A stretch of DNA of 8,458 bases from Candidatus Kapaibacterium sp. (lineage in GTDB: Bacteria; Bacteroidota; Ignavibacteria; Kapaibacteriales; Kapaibacteriaceae), in assembly GCA_030830285.1 (NCBI GenBank), contig JAURNF010000054.1, forward strand, positions 1 through 8,458, given 5' to 3'. The notes below the pieces were generated by a model. That model did not search any database. It was not told the DNA's origin and worked only from the letters and a program-made list of their open reading frames with translations. The position numbers and the translations under genes are program-made. Shown piece after piece: positions 6,836 through 8,458 of this stretch (positions within the stretch are counted from its first letter, which is position 1; the number at the start of each line of letters is the position of its first letter).

Positions 6836-8458
6836 CTATTGTGTCGCGATGATGTGTTGGTGTGTTGAGCCACTAACGGTCTGAACGCGTACTATGACAA
6901 CGCGTGGTAACAATCCACCAGCGACGCGGTGGGTGTCCTGTGATGGCTCGAATACTGATGACAGTATGCATCTTCCAAGCAAGTCATAGACCTTAATCAT
7001 GTTCAACTGTGCTTGTGGTGACCGCACCTGTATCTGACCGTCGACACATTGAATATCGATGTTGCTGCCTGTGTTGCGTCCATCGCTCGCTACATTTACT
7101 ACCCCGACTGTTCGAAACGTCCACTGCTCAGACCAGGGTCCAACAGCACTGTTGTTTCGTTTGCGAACACGCCAATACACATCGGTAGCAACTGGCAATA
7201 CTCCAAGTGTTGTGTCGCGACGCGCAGTGGTTGCGTCAAGAAATGGTACTGACATATCCGACTGAAGTGATGCCTGCACGTCATACCCGGTTGCATCAGG
7301 TGCTTCACTCCAGCGCAGCATAGGAGTCCGCATAACATTCACTGCACCACGTCGTGGTGATACTGGAATTGATTCTACACACGACGGATAGGCAACTGCG
7401 TACTCACCAACAGCGATTGAATCAACTACGAGCTCGTTTGTTTGCGCGTCAACTCGAGCAGTACGTGCTTGAAACGATCCAGAGCCCTCAGTAGATCTGA
7501 AGTAGACAACGGCGGTTGTAGGCGATGCCAACTCTCGAGTGTCGAAACGCAAACCACCACGTATGCTGCTCGGCTTATCGCATCGGAGAGACCACCTCAT
7601 TGAAAGTGGCCCGCACAGTCCTGTGTCAGATGTTAACCACTCGTGCGGTCGATAATGGTGCCATTCAATCTGCAACGTTACCGGCGCTTCTAGTTCCGCT
7701 ACATCGACAGACAACGCTGTTGTACTGTCTGCACTCGAATACTCGATGCGTCCAGGCGAATTGATCTTCTTCTCGACACTCGTGCATCCCATCGTCGTCA
7801 TCGATACGCGATATACCTGTAGAGGTGCTTGCGGGCTACGTCGCATCTGCATGACAATCGTGCCATTACGATCTACCTCTTCTGCGATGCGCGTATCGTC
7901 AGTCGAACTGTATCCGATCAGGTAATTGCCGTTTGGCAGTTCTTGTACACTACCTTGAGAAGGACAATAAATTGGGGGTTCTGGAACGTAGGACCAAACA
8001 CGCGTAGCAGTCATTGCGATCGTGTCGAGCGCATACTCAACGACGCGCGATCTCTGAATGGGCTTCAGGTTCCCATTATCAAACAATACCAACGTGCCTC
8101 GTGACGATAAATACACCGAGTGCTGGTGCGAAAATCCTTCTGTACTGTCATGGTTATCATTCAGAATGGTGAATTGCTTGTTCTGTGAACCAAGACCTCC
8201 AAGCCTCCAAGCAATTGATCCATCTAACCGACGAATCTTGATCACCTCGTCGAGATGTCGACACGACACGATGAGATTGCCATCGTAGTCGCGTGCTATC
8301 GAGTTAGCGTGTATATAATCGATTGTCCGTTGACGCAACTCGATATCGCGTGTGACATCAGTAACTGGAATACGACCAAACTCATTCCACTCGAAAAGTA
8401 CGCTGTCAGTTGTAAGGTGCCGCTCTTGAATCACAGTAGCCATGAGCGACGCGTTAGG
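6836..8458 (-). CDS. T9SS-exported arylsulfotransferase-like protein, paralogue (5' end beyond window)
   Basis: The frame is open to the right edge: codons for P-N-A-S-L precede Met 8443 and align with the paralogue's region just before V-I-Q-E-R, so Met 8443 is internal and the signal peptide lies outside the window. Numbering from that Met: ASST-like propeller up to about 217 with DYIHANS (42-48), VSCRH (59-63), WRLGG (79-83), FSHQHS (104-109), LFDNGN (120-125), SRVVEY (132-137) and VQELPN (166-171). H44/N46, R62 and H108 are the likely active-site residues; the first histidine is off-window. A beta module (about 230-354) matches the paralogue's, followed by one FN3 domain (about 356-447) and a T9SS-type C-terminal domain (about 461-534, with MIKVYDLLGRCI). 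The core is clearly homologous to the gene at 1972-5190: 29 of 45 residues are identical by eye across the DYIH-to-WRLGG block. Likely a secreted or surface sulfotransferase-like protein; substrate unknown. Confidence 0.8.
   Translation of the reverse strand, partial: PNASLMATVIQERHLTTDSVLFEWNEFGRIPVTDVTRDIELRQRTIDYIHANSIARDYDGNLIVSCRHLDEVIKIRRLDGSIAWRLGGLGSQNKQFTILNDNHDSTEGFSHQHSVYLSSRGTLVLFDNGNLKPIQRSRVVEYALDTIAMTATRVWSYVPEPPIYCPSQGSVQELPNGNYLIGYSSTDDTRIAEEVDRNGTIVMQMRRSPQAPLQVYRVSMTTMGCTSVEKKINSPGRIEYSSADSTTALSVDVAELEAPVTLQIEWHHYRPHEWLTSDTGLCGPLSMRWSLRCDKPSSIRGGLRFDTRELASPTTAVVYFRSTEGSGSFQARTARVDAQTNELVVDSIAVGEYAVAYPSCVESIPVSPRRGAVNVMRTPMLRWSEAPDATGYDVQASLQSDMSVPFLDATTARRDTTLGVLPVATDVYWRVRKRNNSAVGPWSEQWTFRTVGVVNVASDGRNTGSNIDIQCVDGQIQVRSPQAQLNMIKVYDLLGRCILSSVFEPSQDTHRVAGGLLPRVVIVRVQTVSGSTHQHIIATQ

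Noticed and set aside
8441..8443. ATG at 8443 as the true start of the right-hand ASST-like gene
   Set aside because: The frame stays open to the window edge, the upstream codons align with the paralogue, and starting here would drop the signal peptide and the first part of the propeller.
1..8458. CRISPR array, tRNA, rRNA, transposase, toxin-antitoxin or phage genes
   Set aside because: No regularly spaced identical repeats, no conserved RNA landmarks and no matching protein motifs were seen. The visible repeats are protein-domain repeats with diverged DNA.

Overview
This window looks like a chromosomal segment from a member of the Bacteroidota/Chlorobiota group. The evidence is two proteins ending in type IX secretion (T9SS)-style C-terminal sorting domains, tandem Ig-like and FN3 modules typical of these phyla, a predicted outer-membrane lipoprotein, and mostly weak Shine-Dalgarno signals. 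An Ignavibacteria/Kapabacteria-like lineage is my best guess, but that is inference from protein style only. No rRNA, tRNA, CRISPR, IS element or phage gene is visible.

Layout: (1) 1-1807, minus strand: the N-terminal 602 residues of a secreted multi-Ig protein that runs off the left edge. It has a signal peptide, an N-terminal KNH/Kre9-like beta domain, five Ig-like domains, and then what looks like the first strand of a choice-of-anchor/HYDIN-type domain. (2) 1808-1971: the only intergenic gap (164 nt), holding a good SD (GAGGGG), a weak possible promoter and a short palindrome/hairpin. (3) 1972-5190, minus strand: a 1072-residue secreted protein with an arylsulfotransferase (ASST)-like beta-propeller, an unnamed beta module, five FN3 domains and a T9SS sorting domain. 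(4) 5189-6835, plus strand: a 548-residue lipoprotein built from BNR/Asp-box beta-propeller repeats. (5) 6836-8458, minus strand: a second ASST-like T9SS protein, a paralogue of (3) with one FN3 domain, cut by the right edge.

The three right-hand genes are packed without a single non-coding base across two strand switches. The lipoprotein gene shares a CATG with the head-to-head ASST gene, so both start codons lie in the same four bases. Its stop codon directly abuts the stop codon of the other ASST gene.

All four products are predicted to leave the cytoplasm. The two ASST-like proteins keep the residues expected of an active sulfotransferase. They would be exported through Sec and T9SS and attached to the surface or released. 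The Ig protein and the propeller lipoprotein look like surface structural or recognition proteins. No substrate or joint pathway can be read from the sequence. A T9SS-exported sulfotransferase pair interleaved with a surface propeller lipoprotein is the most interesting hypothesis here.
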